64,000 bases of DNA. Origin: Nocardia elegans NBRC 108235. GTDB lineage: Bacteria > Actinomycetota > Actinomycetes > Mycobacteriales > Mycobacteriaceae. This document shows positions 8,285 through 18,054 of the stretch, in pieces. The stretch covers positions 1 through 64,000 of the forward strand of contig NZ_BDBF01000021.1 in assembly GCF_001612845.1 (NCBI RefSeq). The letters are read 5' to 3'. The position numbers were made by a program, and so were the translations under genes. Numbering within the stretch: the first letter of the stretch is position 1; each line of letters opens with the position of its first letter. The notes under the pieces are model-generated. The model saw only the letters and a program-made list of their open reading frames with translations, had not been told where the DNA came from and ran no database searches.

Positions 8285-8362
8285 GGCCCGCGCGATATCG
8301 CCGGGCGGTGGCCCGGCACCGGAGGCGGAAGGCCGGGATCCGAGGACAGGAATGGAACGACT

Positions 8363-8980
8363 ATGTCGCGCTGGATAATTGGAGCAAGGCCCCCGTTACA
8401 GGTGGCACTGGAGCTGGCGAGCGCCGGTCATCACGAGGCTGCCGCGAGCGACGGGTACGCCATGGGTCCGGACGAATGGCTGAACCTGACCGGTGTCGAT
8501 CCGGCCCAGCGCCGACCGTCCTCCATCGTGCGGATCCAGGCGCCCGACCTCGCCGACGCACAACGACAGACCGCCCGGATCAAGGCCGCCGCGAGCGGGG
8601 AAGGGTACGACTCGTCCGCTGTGATCGTTCTGGTCGATCTCGAAGTGATGATCGCGCACGACGCGCCGACAGCGCGCCGCGAACTCGCACGGCTGGACAG
8701 CCGCCTCGCGGCTCCCTCGGTTCCGGCCTCGCTACGGTACGTCGGAACACCGACCGGATTGGCCGGCCTGGTCGCCGACATCCACGCCGTGCACGTCGCC
8801 GATGGGGTGACCCTGCGGCCGCTGGTCAACTCGGAGGTATTGGGGCACATCGCCTTCCGGACACTGCCCTGGCTCGGGTCGAGCGGTGCGCCGCTGTGCC
8901 CGGAACAGGTCGAGGCCGTGCGAAGGCGGGCGCTGCGGTCCGGTACCGGCCGCGGCGCACAGCATCGGCAACCGGCCTGA
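8363..8980 (+). CDS. orphan C-terminal domain of a luciferase-like (LLM) flavin monooxygenase
   Basis: A 205-residue protein resembling only the last third of NtaA/SsuD-like flavin monooxygenases. Features are a strand WIIGARPPLQVALELA, then SSIVRIQAPDLADAQRQTA, VIVLVDLEVMIAHDAPTARRELARLDS, and YVGTPTGLAGLVADIHAVHVADGVTLRPL, which matches the GTP-x-x-VA...ADGF segment of the family. The TIM-barrel N-terminal half with the flavin site is missing, and no partner half is encoded nearby. A flavin reductase gene follows 54 bp downstream. It may be a degenerate survivor of a two-component monooxygenase or a regulatory partner. The family call is from pattern memory. Confidence 0.5.
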   Translation: MSRWIIGARPPLQVALELASAGHHEAAASDGYAMGPDEWLNLTGVDPAQRRPSSIVRIQAPDLADAQRQTARIKAAASGEGYDSSAVIVLVDLEVMIAHDAPTARRELARLDSRLAAPSVPASLRYVGTPTGLAGLVADIHAVHVADGVTLRPLVNSEVLGHIAFRTLPWLGSSGAPLCPEQVEAVRRRALRSGTGRGAQHRQPA

Positions 8981-9034
8981 AGCGCATCGGCTCCCATCAC
9001 CACTGCCGTCCCGGACGGTATTCAGGAGGAACTC

Positions 9035-9589
9035 ATGTCCAACTCGATCGACAAGGCCGAGGACCTGTCCGCCCGGCCGGACCGGTTCCGCAGTGTCAGT
9101 GCTGTCGAGTACCGCGCCGCTCTGCGCCGCCACGCGGCCGGAGTCACCATCGTCACCTTGAACTCCCGGAGCGGCCCGGTGGGCTTCACCGCGACCTCGT
9201 TCGCATCGCTGTCGCTGGATCCGCCCCTGGTGTCGTTCAACATCACCTGCACGTCGTCGAGTCTCGGGGCGCTGCAGGCCGCGGAATCGGTAGTCGTCCA
9301 TCTGCTCGGCGCCCACCAACTTCAACTGGCGCAGCGATTCTCGCGGAGCGCCGATCAGAGGTTCTCCGACGAGTCGCTGTGGTCGCCACTGGACACCGGC
9401 GAGCCGGTATTGCACGGGACACCCACCTGGATTCACGCCGAGGTGCAGCAGCTGATTCCGGCCGGTGACTCGGTATTGGCCGTCTGTCGCGTCGTGCGCG
9501 TGTACTGGGACGAAGATGGCGAACGGGTGCACGAGCCGTTGCTGTACCACAAGGGCGCCTACTCCTGCGCCGTCCCACTCGACGAGTAG
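9035..9589 (+). CDS. flavin reductase family protein (FMN-binding split barrel)
   Basis: A 184-residue protein. It shows the HpaC/flavin reductase pattern: [17 protein letters not shown], then [21 protein letters not shown] (the FMN-binding loop), [29 protein letters not shown], and HKGAYSCAV near the end. Such enzymes reduce FMN or FAD with NAD(P)H and pass it to a monooxygenase. An AGGAGG site sits before the ATG. Its natural client would be the neighbouring luciferase-like protein, but that lacks a catalytic half, so its client may be encoded elsewhere. Confidence 0.87.
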   Translation: MSNSIDKAEDLSARPDRFRSVSAVEYRAALRRHAAGVTIVTLNSRSGPVGFTATSFASLSLDPPLVSFNITCTSSSLGALQAAESVVVHLLGAHQLQLAQRFSRSADQRFSDESLWSPLDTGEPVLHGTPTWIHAEVQQLIPAGDSVLAVCRVVRVYWDEDGERVHEPLLYHKGAYSCAVPLDE

Positions 9590-9773
9590 CCGAACAGGTT
9601 CCGCCGTGTTCGGGCCGCACGATGGCATCCGAGGTCGTCTCGATCTCGGGAGCCGGCGAGTCCGCGGCGGTATGCTGGCGGTACGCCAGCAGGCGGGCCG
9701 GACGTCTGCCGGGGCGGTGAATCACTTCCGGTCCCGCGCGGTACGGGTGGATGTCGGGAGATGGGGCCGATCG

Positions 9774-12700
9774 ATGGTCAGCTTCGATCCGCAGCGAGCG
9801 CGACGAGATCTCACCGAACGCATTGCGTCGGAGCTCGAATCGGCCGGTTTCGAGACCGTCGTTCCGATCGGGCAGGGCGGCTTCGGGGTGGTCTACAGCT
9901 GTGAACAGTCAGCACTGCAGCGAACCGTGGCGGTGAAGGTGCTCACGGCCGAGCTGGACTCGGAGAACCGCTCGCGGTTCCTGCGCGAACAGCGGGCGAT
10001 GGGCAAGCTCTCGGTACATCCGCATATCGTCGGCATCTTGTTCAGCGGCACGCTCTCGGAGGGGCGGCCCTACATCGTGATGCCCTACCATCCGCGACGG
10101 TCGCTGCAGGAACGGATCGAACGCGACGGCCCACTGCCGTGGAGCGACGCGGTCCGGATCGTGATCAAGATGGCGGGCGCGCTCGAAACGGCCCACCGCG
10201 CGGGAATACTGCATCGCGACGTCAAACCGGCCAATATCCTGGTCAACGACTTCGGCGAACCCGAACTCACCGACTTCGGTATCGCCCATGTCTCCGGTGC
10301 CTTCGTCACGACGTCCGGCATCGTCACCGGATCTCCCGCGTTCACCGCGCCGGAGGTGTTGCGGGGACGGCCCCCGACCGTTGCCTCCGATGTGTACAGT
10401 CTGGGTTCGACCCTGTTCTGCCTGATCACCGGTCACGCCGCGTTCGAACGCCGCACCGGCGAGAAGCTCGTCTCACAGTTCCTGCGAATCACCTCCGAGC
10501 CGCTACCGGATCTGCGGGTGCGCGACATCCCCGACGATGTCTGCGACGTGATCGAACAGGCGATGTCGGAACGCCCGGGGGACCGGCAGGTCTCGGCCGC
10601 AGGACTGGGCGGGCAACTGTGCGCGGCGCAGCGTCGCCACGATGTCCCGGTCGATCGGATGGTGCTTCCCACCGAGGCGGAATTAGAAGAAGCGGAAAAG
10701 AATTCGACCATCCGCGCACCGGCCGTGCCACGGTCGCCCGCCGGTGCTCCGGGGACCGGACCGGCCGTGTACACGCCGCCGGCGGCATCGACCAAATTCC
10801 GGCCGCCGACCTCGACCCGCCCGCTGGTTGTGCGGCAGCGGCTCGTCGAACGGCTCCGGGCCGGGCAACGCCGGCGCTTGGTCGTGATTCACGCTCCGGC
10901 CGGATTCGGGAAGAGCACCCTGGCCTCGCAGTGGCGTGACACGCTCACCCGGGAGAACGTGCGGGTCGCATGGCTCAGCATCGACCAGGACGACAACAAC
11001 GTCGTGTGGTTCCTCGTGCATCTGGTCCAGGCGCTGCGGCCGGTGTCGCCCGAACTGGGCGAGAAACTCGAGCGACTACTCGAACTGCACGGCGACGCGG
11101 CGCAGCCCTATGTGCTGTCCGCTCTGGTGGACGGGATCCATGCCGCCGCCCAACCGGTCGCCCTGGTCGTCGACGACTGGCATCGGGTGAGTGACGCCGA
11201 GACCATCTCGGCGCTGGGCTATCTGCTGGAGCGTGGATGCCATCACCTCCAGGTGATCGTCACCAGCCGTAGCCGGACGGGTCTGCCGTTGAGCCGGATG
11301 CGGGTCCGCGACGAACTGGTCGAAATAGACTCGAATACCCTGCGGTTCAACATATCCGAAGCACGCTCCTTCTTCGCCGGCGCCGGCGGACCGGCACTGG
11401 GGCCCGCGGACATCGCCCACTTGACCGAGTCGACCGAAGGCTGGGTGGCCGCACTGCAACTGGCAGCGTTGTCGCTGCGCGGCGCCGACGATCCGAGCGA
11501 TCTGATCGGCCACTTGTCGGGCCGCCACCACGCGATCGGTGATTTCCTCGCCGAGAATGTGCTCGACGGACTGGAACCCCGGCTACTCGAGTTCGTGCTC
11601 CGCACCTCGGTCACCGAGCGGTTGTCGGGCAGCTTGGCCTCGGCGCTGTCCGGTATGCCGGACGCCACGGCGCTGCTGGAGGAGGTCGAGGCCCGCGATC
11701 TGTTTCTGATCAGATCCGATACCGATCGGGACTGGTTTCGATATCACCACCTGTTCGCCGAGTTCCTGCGCCGCCGGCTCGAGCGCGACCATCCCGACTG
11801 GATCACCGACCTGCATCGGGTGGCGTACCGATGGTTCGCCGACCACCGGTTCCTGCGCGAGGCGGTCGATCACGCACTGGCCGCCGGCGACGAGGACTGG
11901 GCTGTCGAAAAGGTGGAGCGGGACGGAACCCACCTCCTCGAACAGTCGCAGATGCCGGCGCTGCTGGCGGTGATCGACAAGTTGCCGCCGCCGACGGTGA
12001 CCACCAACCCGCGCTTGCAGCTGGCCAAGGTGTGGGCCAATCTGCTCCTGCAACGACGTGATGCGGCGAATGCCGCTCTGGCGCAGGTTCGTTCACTGCT
12101 CCGGAACAATCGCGGAGGATGCGAGGACGCCGTGGAGATCGAAGCCGACGTGGTCGACGCGGCGGTTCGAGTCTCCGGCGATCGTCTCGGCGGTGTCGCC
12201 GAACTGGTAGCCGGAGCACTGAACCGGCCGGAGGAACTGCACCCGTGGGTCGTCACCACGGCGGCCGATATGGACGCCCTCGCTGCGATCTACCGCTTCG
12301 ACTTCGCGGCGGCGCACCGCAGGCAACAGTGGGCGATCGACTATCACCGGCGGATGCGCGGGCCGTTCAGCGTCATGTACGGCTACAGCTTCGACGGCAT
12401 CGCCGCGAACGAGGAACTCGATATCACCACAGCGGAGGACAATTTCCGTACCGCGGTCCGCGTCGCGGAGCAAAGCGGCGGCGGCCGGTTGCATGCCGCG
12501 CGCATTGCCGGCGCCCTGCTGGGGGATCTGCTGCTCGACAAGGGCGATATCGACGCCGCCGAACGTCTGCTCGACGAGGGGTACGAACTCGGCCTGGAGG
12601 GCGGCATCGTCGACTCGATGCTCGCCACGTTCGGAACGGGAGCCCGGATCAAGGCGTTGCGTGGTGATCTCGACAGCGCCCGGCGACGCTTGCACGATGG

Positions 12701-13226
12701 GTGGCGCATGGCCACCACGTTGTCGTTGCCGCGTCTGGCAGCGCGCATCGTGAACGAGTGCGTCCGGGCCGGGATACCCGTACCCGCCGGAGATCCGCCG
12801 GCCGACGAGGTCACGTCGCCGGGCTCGGACGGCGCGGCGAACGGGGTAGAGCTGGTCACCGCGGAGCTGGCGCAGGAGTCCGTGATCCGGGAGTTGCTCG
12901 CGCGGCAATCGATCACGGCGGCGGCCGAGGCATGTGCCCTCGCGCGCGCCCTGGTCGACCGGATCGCCGGACAGCACCGGCCCCGGGCCTTGTTGCGGGC
13001 CAATCTGCTGCTGGTCAGCTGCCTGGCCGCCGCCGGTGAGACGGAGCAGGCCGCGCGGAGCTTGTTGCCGTGCGCACGCCTGTGCGCGGAACGATCGTTG
13101 ATCGGCCTGCTTCGCTACGGCGATCCCGCGGTACTCACGATCGTGCGGCACATCGCGGAGAGCGGCGCTGCTGATGACGGGCCGGTGTTGCTGCCAGCGG
13201 CATTCGTCGACGCCGTCCTGTCCTGA
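9774..13226 (+). CDS. pknK: serine/threonine kinase-MalT-type ATPase fusion, PknK
   Basis: A 1150-residue signalling protein. The N-terminal kinase has P-loop GQGGFGVV (33-40), Lys55, catalytic HRDVKPAN (148-155), DFG (167-169) and a Ser/Thr-rich activation loop (179-188). A linker leads to a STAND-type ATPase with Walker A APAGFGKST (374-382) and LVVDDWHR. The rest is a MalT/TPR-like helical array. The architecture and the start (SFDPQRARRDL) match mycobacterial PknK (about 1110 residues), a growth-phase regulator that phosphorylates transcription factors. As there, no C-terminal LuxR helix-turn-helix is seen. The ATG at 9774 was chosen from that N-terminal match; its ribosome site is weak. 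The 184 bp upstream hold no gene. Confidence 0.9.
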   Translation: MVSFDPQRARRDLTERIASELESAGFETVVPIGQGGFGVVYSCEQSALQRTVAVKVLTAELDSENRSRFLREQRAMGKLSVHPHIVGILFSGTLSEGRPYIVMPYHPRRSLQERIERDGPLPWSDAVRIVIKMAGALETAHRAGILHRDVKPANILVNDFGEPELTDFGIAHVSGAFVTTSGIVTGSPAFTAPEVLRGRPPTVASDVYSLGSTLFCLITGHAAFERRTGEKLVSQFLRITSEPLPDLRVRDIPDDVCDVIEQAMSERPGDRQVSAAGLGGQLCAAQRRHDVPVDRMVLPTEAELEEAEKNSTIRAPAVPRSPAGAPGTGPAVYTPPAASTKFRPPTSTRPLVVRQRLVERLRAGQRRRLVVIHAPAGFGKSTLASQWRDTLTRENVRVAWLSIDQDDNNVVWFLVHLVQALRPVSPELGEKLERLLELHGDAAQPYVLSALVDGIHAAAQPVALVVDDWHRVSDAETISALGYLLERGCHHLQVIVTSRSRTGLPLSRMRVRDELVEIDSNTLRFNISEARSFFAGAGGPALGPADIAHLTESTEGWVAALQLAALSLRGADDPSDLIGHLSGRHHAIGDFLAENVLDGLEPRLLEFVLRTSVTERLSGSLASALSGMPDATALLEEVEARDLFLIRSDTDRDWFRYHHLFAEFLRRRLERDHPDWITDLHRVAYRWFADHRFLREAVDHALAAGDEDWAVEKVERDGTHLLEQSQMPALLAVIDKLPPPTVTTNPRLQLAKVWANLLLQRRDAANAALAQVRSLLRNNRGGCEDAVEIEADVVDAAVRVSGDRLGGVAELVAGALNRPEELHPWVVTTAADMDALAAIYRFDFAAAHRRQQWAIDYHRRMRGPFSVMYGYSFDGIAANEELDITTAEDNFRTAVRVAEQSGGGRLHAARIAGALLGDLLLDKGDIDAAERLLDEGYELGLEGGIVDSMLATFGTGARIKALRGDLDSARRRLHDGWRMATTLSLPRLAARIVNECVRAGIPVPAGDPPADEVTSPGSDGAANGVELVTAELAQESVIRELLARQSITAAAEACALARALVDRIAGQHRPRALLRANLLLVSCLAAAGETEQAARSLLPCARLCAERSLIGLLRYGDPAVLTIVRHIAESGAADDGPVLLPAAFVDAVLS

Positions 13227-13288
13227 CCCGGATCCGGTGCCGACATGCGTCCAGGCGCCGACTCGCCTCTTAGCGTGCGAACCACACG

Positions 13289-13322
13289 ACGGAGGGGCAC
13301 CGCGCGGCGAGTGCCCCTCCGT
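13289..13322. terminator. terminator hairpin between pknK and fadB
   Basis: ACGGAGGGGCAC (13289-13300) pairs exactly with GTGCCCCTCCGT (13311-13322) around a 10-nt loop. It lies between the two converging stop codons and probably serves both transcripts. Confidence 0.8.
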
Positions 13323-13333
13323 GACGGGCCGGA

Positions 13334-15499
13334 CTAGCGGTAGATCTCGCTGCGAGAGGCCTTGGCCTGCAATGATTCCGGCGGGCAGAAGCGATCACCG
13401 TAACGCTCCGCCAGCTCGCGAGCGCGCGCGACGAAGCCGGGCACTCCGCCGGCGTATCCATTGATGTACTGCAGCACGCCGCCGGTCCAGCTCGGGAAGC
13501 CGATCCCGTACAACGATCCGATATTGGCATCGGCAACGGAGGTCAGGACGCCCTCGTCGAAGCAGCGCACGGTTTCCAGTGCCTCGGCGAACAGCATGCG
13601 CTCCTGCAGATCGCGTATCGGGATGTCGCTCGTGCCCGATCCGAAGGCGTTGCGCAGCCCGGGCCACAGGCCGATCCGCTTACCCGATTCGTCGTAGTCG
13701 TAGAAGCCGCGCCCGGTGGAGCGACCCTTGCGATCGAATTCATCGATCATGCTGTCGATCACCGCTTCCGAGCCGTGCGCGGACCAGCGCCCGCCGGCCG
13801 CCTCGATCGCGGCCCGCTTCTCCTGCCGGATCTTGCGGGGCAGCGTCAGAGTCAGCTCGTCCATGAGTTGCAGTGGCGGGGCGGGGTATCCGGCTTGCGC
13901 ACCGGCCTGCTCGATCAGGGCCGCGGTGACGCCTTCGCCGACGGCGGCGACCGCCTCGTCGAGGAAGGTCATGATCACGCGGCTGGTGAAGAAGCCGCGA
14001 CTGTCGCCTACGACAATCGGAACCTTGCCTATCTGCTGGGTGAAGTCGAAGACCTTCGCCAATGTCTGCTGCGAGGTGTTCTTCCCGGTGATGATTTCGA
14101 CCAGCGGCATCTTGTCGACGGGCGAGAAGAAGTGTATTCCGATGAAGTCCTGTTGCCGTTTCACGCCTTCGGCGAGCGTGCTGATCGGCAGTGTGGAGGT
14201 ATTGGACCCGAGTACCGCATCGGGCTCGACGATGTCCTGAATCTCTTGGAACACACGCTGTTTGAGTGCGACATCCTCGAACACCGCCTCCACGACGAAG
14301 TCCACGCCCGTGAGATCGCCGGCCTCGGTGGTCGGACGAATGCGGCCGAGAAGCTCTTTCGACTTCGCTTCGGTCGTCGCGCCGCGGGCCACCGCTTTGG
14401 CTTCGAGCTTCTCGGCGTAGGCTTTGCCGCGCTCCGCCGAGTCGAGGGTGACGTCCTTGAGTACCACCGGCAATCCGGCTCGTGCGCACACATACGCCAG
14501 GGCCGAACCCATCATCCCGGCGCCGAGGATGCCGACCTTCGTCGCCGCGAAGGCGGGTTCGCCTGCGGGACGGCTGGCGCCGCCCTGCACGGTCTGGATG
14601 TCGAAGAACGCCGACTGGATCATGTTCTTCGCGATCTGGCCGGTGACCAGCGGGATGAAGTAGCGGGTCTCGATCGATGTGGCGGAGTCGAAGTCGACCT
14701 GCGACCCCTCCACGGCCGCGGCCAGGATGGCACGCGGGGCCGGCAGCGGGGCGCCTTTCGACCGGCTGTGCACGGTCGCGGTCAGGATCGGCAGGCGCGA
14801 CGCCAGCTTGGGATCGGCCGGGGTGCCGCCGGGGATGGCGTAGCCCTTGACATCCCACGGCTGGGCGGCCTCCGGGTTCGCCTCGATCCACGCCTTGGCC
14901 GCCGGAACCAATTCGTCGGCCGTGGGCACGATCTGATGAATCAATCCGAGTTCCAGCGCCTGCTGCGGTTTGAACCGGGTCCCGGTCAGCAGGACCTCGC
15001 TCAGCGCGCGTTCCACACCGAGCAGGCGCACGGTGCGGGTGACACCGCCGACCGCCGGCAGCAGTCCCAGACCGACCTCGGGCAGGCCGACGACCACGCC
15101 CTTGGCGGCCGCGACGCGGTGATGGGCGGCCAGTGCGAGTTCCAGCCCGCCGCCGAGCGCCGCGCCGTTGATCGCGGCGACAACGGGACGGCCCAGGGTC
15201 TCGAGCCGGCGCAGCTGCTGTTTGATGCCGTTGCAGAAGTCGGTGAAGTACTGCGCGTCGTCGGGCGTCGCGGCGATGAGATCGTCGAGGTTGCCGCCCG
15301 CGAAGAACGTCTTCTTCGCCGAGGTGAGCACCACCCCGCGCATCGTGTCGCGCTCGGCGGTGAGGCGGTCGACCGCCGCGGTGATCGATACGAAGAACGC
15401 GCCGTTCATCGTATTCGCCGAGGCGGCGGGATCGTCGAGGGTGAGGACCACGATGTCGTCGGAGCCGCGCTCCCAGCGGATCGTCTGTGCCTGTGTCAT
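13334..15499 (-). CDS. fadB: multifunctional enoyl-CoA hydratase/3-hydroxyacyl-CoA dehydrogenase (FadB)
   Basis: A 721-residue beta-oxidation alpha subunit. The N-terminal hydratase domain has the oxyanion segment FFAGGNLDDL (65-74), GGGLELALA with Glu120 and GLPEVGLGLLP with Glu141. The C-terminal dehydrogenase has NAD-binding GILGAGMMGS (323-332), GSNTSTLPI and HFFSPVDKMPLVEII. It hydrates enoyl-CoA and oxidises the 3-hydroxyacyl-CoA. The partner thiolase gene lies 21 bp upstream on the same strand, forming the usual fadA-fadB pair. A TetR-type operator stands before the pair, so acyl-CoA induction is likely. Confidence 0.93.
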   Translation of the reverse strand: MTQAQTIRWERGSDDIVVLTLDDPAASANTMNGAFFVSITAAVDRLTAERDTMRGVVLTSAKKTFFAGGNLDDLIAATPDDAQYFTDFCNGIKQQLRRLETLGRPVVAAINGAALGGGLELALAAHHRVAAAKGVVVGLPEVGLGLLPAVGGVTRTVRLLGVERALSEVLLTGTRFKPQQALELGLIHQIVPTADELVPAAKAWIEANPEAAQPWDVKGYAIPGGTPADPKLASRLPILTATVHSRSKGAPLPAPRAILAAAVEGSQVDFDSATSIETRYFIPLVTGQIAKNMIQSAFFDIQTVQGGASRPAGEPAFAATKVGILGAGMMGSALAYVCARAGLPVVLKDVTLDSAERGKAYAEKLEAKAVARGATTEAKSKELLGRIRPTTEAGDLTGVDFVVEAVFEDVALKQRVFQEIQDIVEPDAVLGSNTSTLPISTLAEGVKRQQDFIGIHFFSPVDKMPLVEIITGKNTSQQTLAKVFDFTQQIGKVPIVVGDSRGFFTSRVIMTFLDEAVAAVGEGVTAALIEQAGAQAGYPAPPLQLMDELTLTLPRKIRQEKRAAIEAAGGRWSAHGSEAVIDSMIDEFDRKGRSTGRGFYDYDESGKRIGLWPGLRNAFGSGTSDIPIRDLQERMLFAEALETVRCFDEGVLTSVADANIGSLYGIGFPSWTGGVLQYINGYAGGVPGFVARARELAERYGDRFCPPESLQAKASRSEIYR

Positions 15500-15520
15500 A
15501 ATGCCGAATTCCGTTCCTGC

Positions 15521-16729
15521 TCAGAGGCGTTCGATGATGGTCGCGATGCCGATGCCGCCGCCCACGCACAGCGTCACCAGTGCCCGGCGTTCGCCGCGGC
15601 GCTCGAGTTCGTCGATCACGGTGCCGACGAGCATCGCGCCGGTGGCGCCGAGCGGATGGCCCATGGCGATCGCGCCGCCGTTGACGTTCAGCTTCTCGTC
15701 GGGGATACGGAGGTCCTTCTGGAACTTGAGAACCACCGACGCGAAGGCCTCGTTCAATTCGAACAGGTCGATGTCGTCGAGGCTCAGCCCCGCCTTGGCG
15801 AGCACCTTCTCGGTGGCCGGGCGCGGACCGGTCAGCATGATGGTGGGGTCGGCGCCCGATACCGCGGTCGCCACGATACGTGCCCTGGGCGTGAGCCCGA
15901 ATTGTTTGCCCGCCTCCTCGTTTCCGATCAGGACCAGTGCCGCACCGTCGACGATGCCGGAGCTGTTGCCGCCGTGGTGGACGTGGTCGATGCGCTCCAC
16001 CGACGAATACTTCTGCAGCGCAACGGCATCGAAGCCGGCTGCGCCGAGGGCGGCGAACGACGGCTTCAGCGCCGCCAGCGATTCGACCGTCGTGCCGGGG
16101 CGCCGGTGCTCGTCGTGGTCGAGCACGGTGACTCCGTTGAAGTCCTTCACCGGCACCACCGACTTCGTGAAATACCCACCGGTCCAGGCGCTTTCCGCAC
16201 GTTGCTGCGAGCGGACGGCGTAGGCGTCGACGTCGACGCGAGTGAACCCCTCGATCGTCGCGATCAAGTCGGCGCCGATGCCCTGAGGGACGAAATGCAG
16301 GTCGTAGGCGGTTGCCGGGTCGTTGAACAGCGGACCGCCGTCGGTGCCGATCGGTACCCGCGACATCGATTCCACGCCACCGGCCAGCACCAGGCTCTCG
16401 AATCCGGAGCCGACCTTCTGGGCGGCGAGGTTGGTCGCTTCCAGGCCCGAGGCGCAGAATCGGTTGATCTGAAGGCCCGCAACGGTTTCCGGGAGTCCGG
16501 CGGCCAGTGCCGCGGCCTTGGCGATATCGCCGCCCTGATCACCCACCGGGGTGACGACGCCGAGGACGAGGTCGTCGATGTAGGCGGGATCGAGATCGGG
16601 GAAGCGCGCCCTCAGTTCGTCGATCAGGCCGACGACGAGGTCGATCGGCTTGACGCTGTGCAGCGATCCATTCTTCCCCCTACCTCGGGGTGTGCGAATC
16701 GCTTCGTACACGATGGCCTGGTTCGGCAT
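15521..16729 (-). CDS. fadA: acetyl-CoA C-acyltransferase (thiolase, FadA)
   Basis: A 402-residue thiolase: 3-ketoacyl-CoA plus CoA gives acetyl-CoA and shortened acyl-CoA. The nucleophile Cys92 lies in [12 protein letters not shown]; the other catalytic residues are in [14 protein letters not shown] and [11 protein letters not shown]. The start at 16729 is supported by AAGGAG seven bases upstream; the frame stays open further upstream but without coding character. It leads the fadA-fadB operon. A TetR-type operator lies 152 bp upstream of the start codon. Confidence 0.93.
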   Translation of the reverse strand: MPNQAIVYEAIRTPRGRGKNGSLHSVKPIDLVVGLIDELRARFPDLDPAYIDDLVLGVVTPVGDQGGDIAKAAALAAGLPETVAGLQINRFCASGLEATNLAAQKVGSGFESLVLAGGVESMSRVPIGTDGGPLFNDPATAYDLHFVPQGIGADLIATIEGFTRVDVDAYAVRSQQRAESAWTGGYFTKSVVPVKDFNGVTVLDHDEHRRPGTTVESLAALKPSFAALGAAGFDAVALQKYSSVERIDHVHHGGNSSGIVDGAALVLIGNEEAGKQFGLTPRARIVATAVSGADPTIMLTGPRPATEKVLAKAGLSLDDIDLFELNEAFASVVLKFQKDLRIPDEKLNVNGGAIAMGHPLGATGAMLVGTVIDELERRGERRALVTLCVGGGIGIATIIERL

Positions 16730-16880
16730 CGGCTTCTCCTTATTTTCCGCAGGTGGCCCGATCGCGGGCACGACCCGGCTGTCGCGGTGGCTCGGCGGGG
16801 TGAACGACGACTCACGTGCTGGGCAGGTGACGGGTTTGCGCGTTGGCGCGGTGCCAGCCGAAGATAACCCAGCAGCCGAG

Positions 16881-16902
16881 CTACAGTCAATACTGACTGT
16901 AG
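16881..16902. promoter_or_regulatory. TetR-type operator, site 1
   Basis: CTACAGTCA-ATAC-TGACTGTAG is a perfect palindrome with 9-bp arms. It ends one base before the stop codon of the luciferase-like gene and lies upstream of fadA. The same core (ACAGTCA-N4-TGACTGT) recurs at 18005-18026, 18700-18717 and partly at 18722-18738, around the TetR gene, which suggests that regulator as its binder. Confidence 0.7.
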
Positions 16903-17982
16903 CTATCGGCCGTGGGCCGCGTCCCGTTCGCGCTCCGGGGTCACGGCATCCGATTCGTGCAGGTCGTCGATGATGGTGCGGCGCACGGAGTCGGCCATCG
17001 GATACGGCGTGTACAGGGTGAATCTGTCGATGATCCCGGCGAATCGGCGGTGGATCCGCGCGCCGATCGTGCCGGGTTCGCCGACCACGGCGAAGGTTTC
17101 GAGCACGGTGTCGTCGACCAGCCGCGTCATCGCCTGCCAATCCCCGGACTTGGACAGGCGATGGAGTTCGGTGCCCAACTCGCCCCAGCCGTGCAGTTCC
17201 AGCACGGGACGATAGGCGGGGGTGGCGCCGTAGAAGGCGATCTGCCGGCGCACCGCGTCCAGTGCCCGGCCGTAGTCGCGCTCGTCCGCGCCGGTCACGA
17301 TCAGTCCCGGATAGCTGGTCGTGAACCGGTCGCGTTCGCGCCCCGAGGCGTTCAGTCCCGATTCGAGCAGCGGGATCGTGACCTCGCGCAGATATCGCTC
17401 GGTGGTGAAGCCGTGCAGCACGATGCCGTCGGCGACCTCCGCGGCGACCCGGGTCATCTTCGGCCCCACTGCCGCGAGCAGGATCGGCGGTGTCCCCCAG
17501 GGGTTGCGCTCGGGCCGGAACATCGGAGTCATCAGCGTGTGCTGGTAGTACTCGCCACGGAAGTCCAAGCGCTCCTCGGCTTCCCAGCTGTGCCAGATCG
17601 CGCGTACCGCCGAGATGAATTCCCGCATCCGATCGGCCGGCGCCGACCAGGGCATACTGAAACGCCGCTCGATATGGGCCTGGATCTGCGAGCCCAGGCC
17701 GAGCATGAACCGCCCCGAACTGAAGGCGTGCAGATCGTTGGCCACCATCGCCGTCGTCATCGGATTGCGGGCGAACGCCACGGCGACCGCGGTGCCCAAT
17801 TGCAGCCGGGGCGAGCTCTGCGCCGCGGCCAGCAGGGGCAGGAATGGGTCGCGGGCGACTTCTGTCGACCAGACGCCGTCGTATCCGACGCGGTCGGCGA
17901 AGTGGACCTGCTCGCCGACGGCCGTCAGGTCACCGCCGCCGGTGCCGTCGATCGAACCGCCGATATTTCCGTCGACCAGCAT
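16903..17982 (-). CDS. LLM class F420-dependent-type oxidoreductase
   Basis: A 359-residue luciferase-like TIM-barrel protein. Visible segments are [41 protein letters not shown], the conserved [17 protein letters not shown], and [32 protein letters not shown]. This pattern is common among mycobacterial F420-dependent members that appear beside beta-oxidation genes. The cofactor (F420 or FMN) is not proven. The ATG at 17982 has GGAAGGA upstream. It diverges from the TetR gene across an operator. A role in oxidising a lipid-derived alcohol or ketone is only an inference. Confidence 0.85.
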   Translation of the reverse strand: MLVDGNIGGSIDGTGGGDLTAVGEQVHFADRVGYDGVWSTEVARDPFLPLLAAAQSSPRLQLGTAVAVAFARNPMTTAMVANDLHAFSSGRFMLGLGSQIQAHIERRFSMPWSAPADRMREFISAVRAIWHSWEAEERLDFRGEYYQHTLMTPMFRPERNPWGTPPILLAAVGPKMTRVAAEVADGIVLHGFTTERYLREVTIPLLESGLNASGRERDRFTTSYPGLIVTGADERDYGRALDAVRRQIAFYGATPAYRPVLELHGWGELGTELHRLSKSGDWQAMTRLVDDTVLETFAVVGEPGTIGARIHRRFAGIIDRFTLYTPYPMADSVRRTIIDDLHESDAVTPERERDAAHGR

Positions 17983-18004
17983 GGTGCTTTCCTTCCGACG
18001 AGCC

Positions 18005-18026
18005 CTACAGTCAGTGCTGACTGTAC
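18005..18026. promoter_or_regulatory. TetR-type operator, site 2 (autoregulatory)
   Basis: CTACAGTCA-GTGC-TGACTGTAC, an inverted repeat with 8 matching pairs per arm. It lies in the 72-bp space between the divergent luciferase-like gene (start 17982) and the TetR gene (start 18055), where one dimer could control both promoters. Confidence 0.75.
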
Positions 18027-18054
18027 TCGGCCGTGGCGTCGTAGTATCGAGGTC

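Noticed and set aside
13775-16867. A 1030-codon open frame on the plus strand opposite fadB and fadA
   Set aside because: It is antisense to two certain genes. High GC at third positions removes stops from the opposite strand, and the translation is low-complexity Arg/Gly/Asp-rich with no fold pattern.
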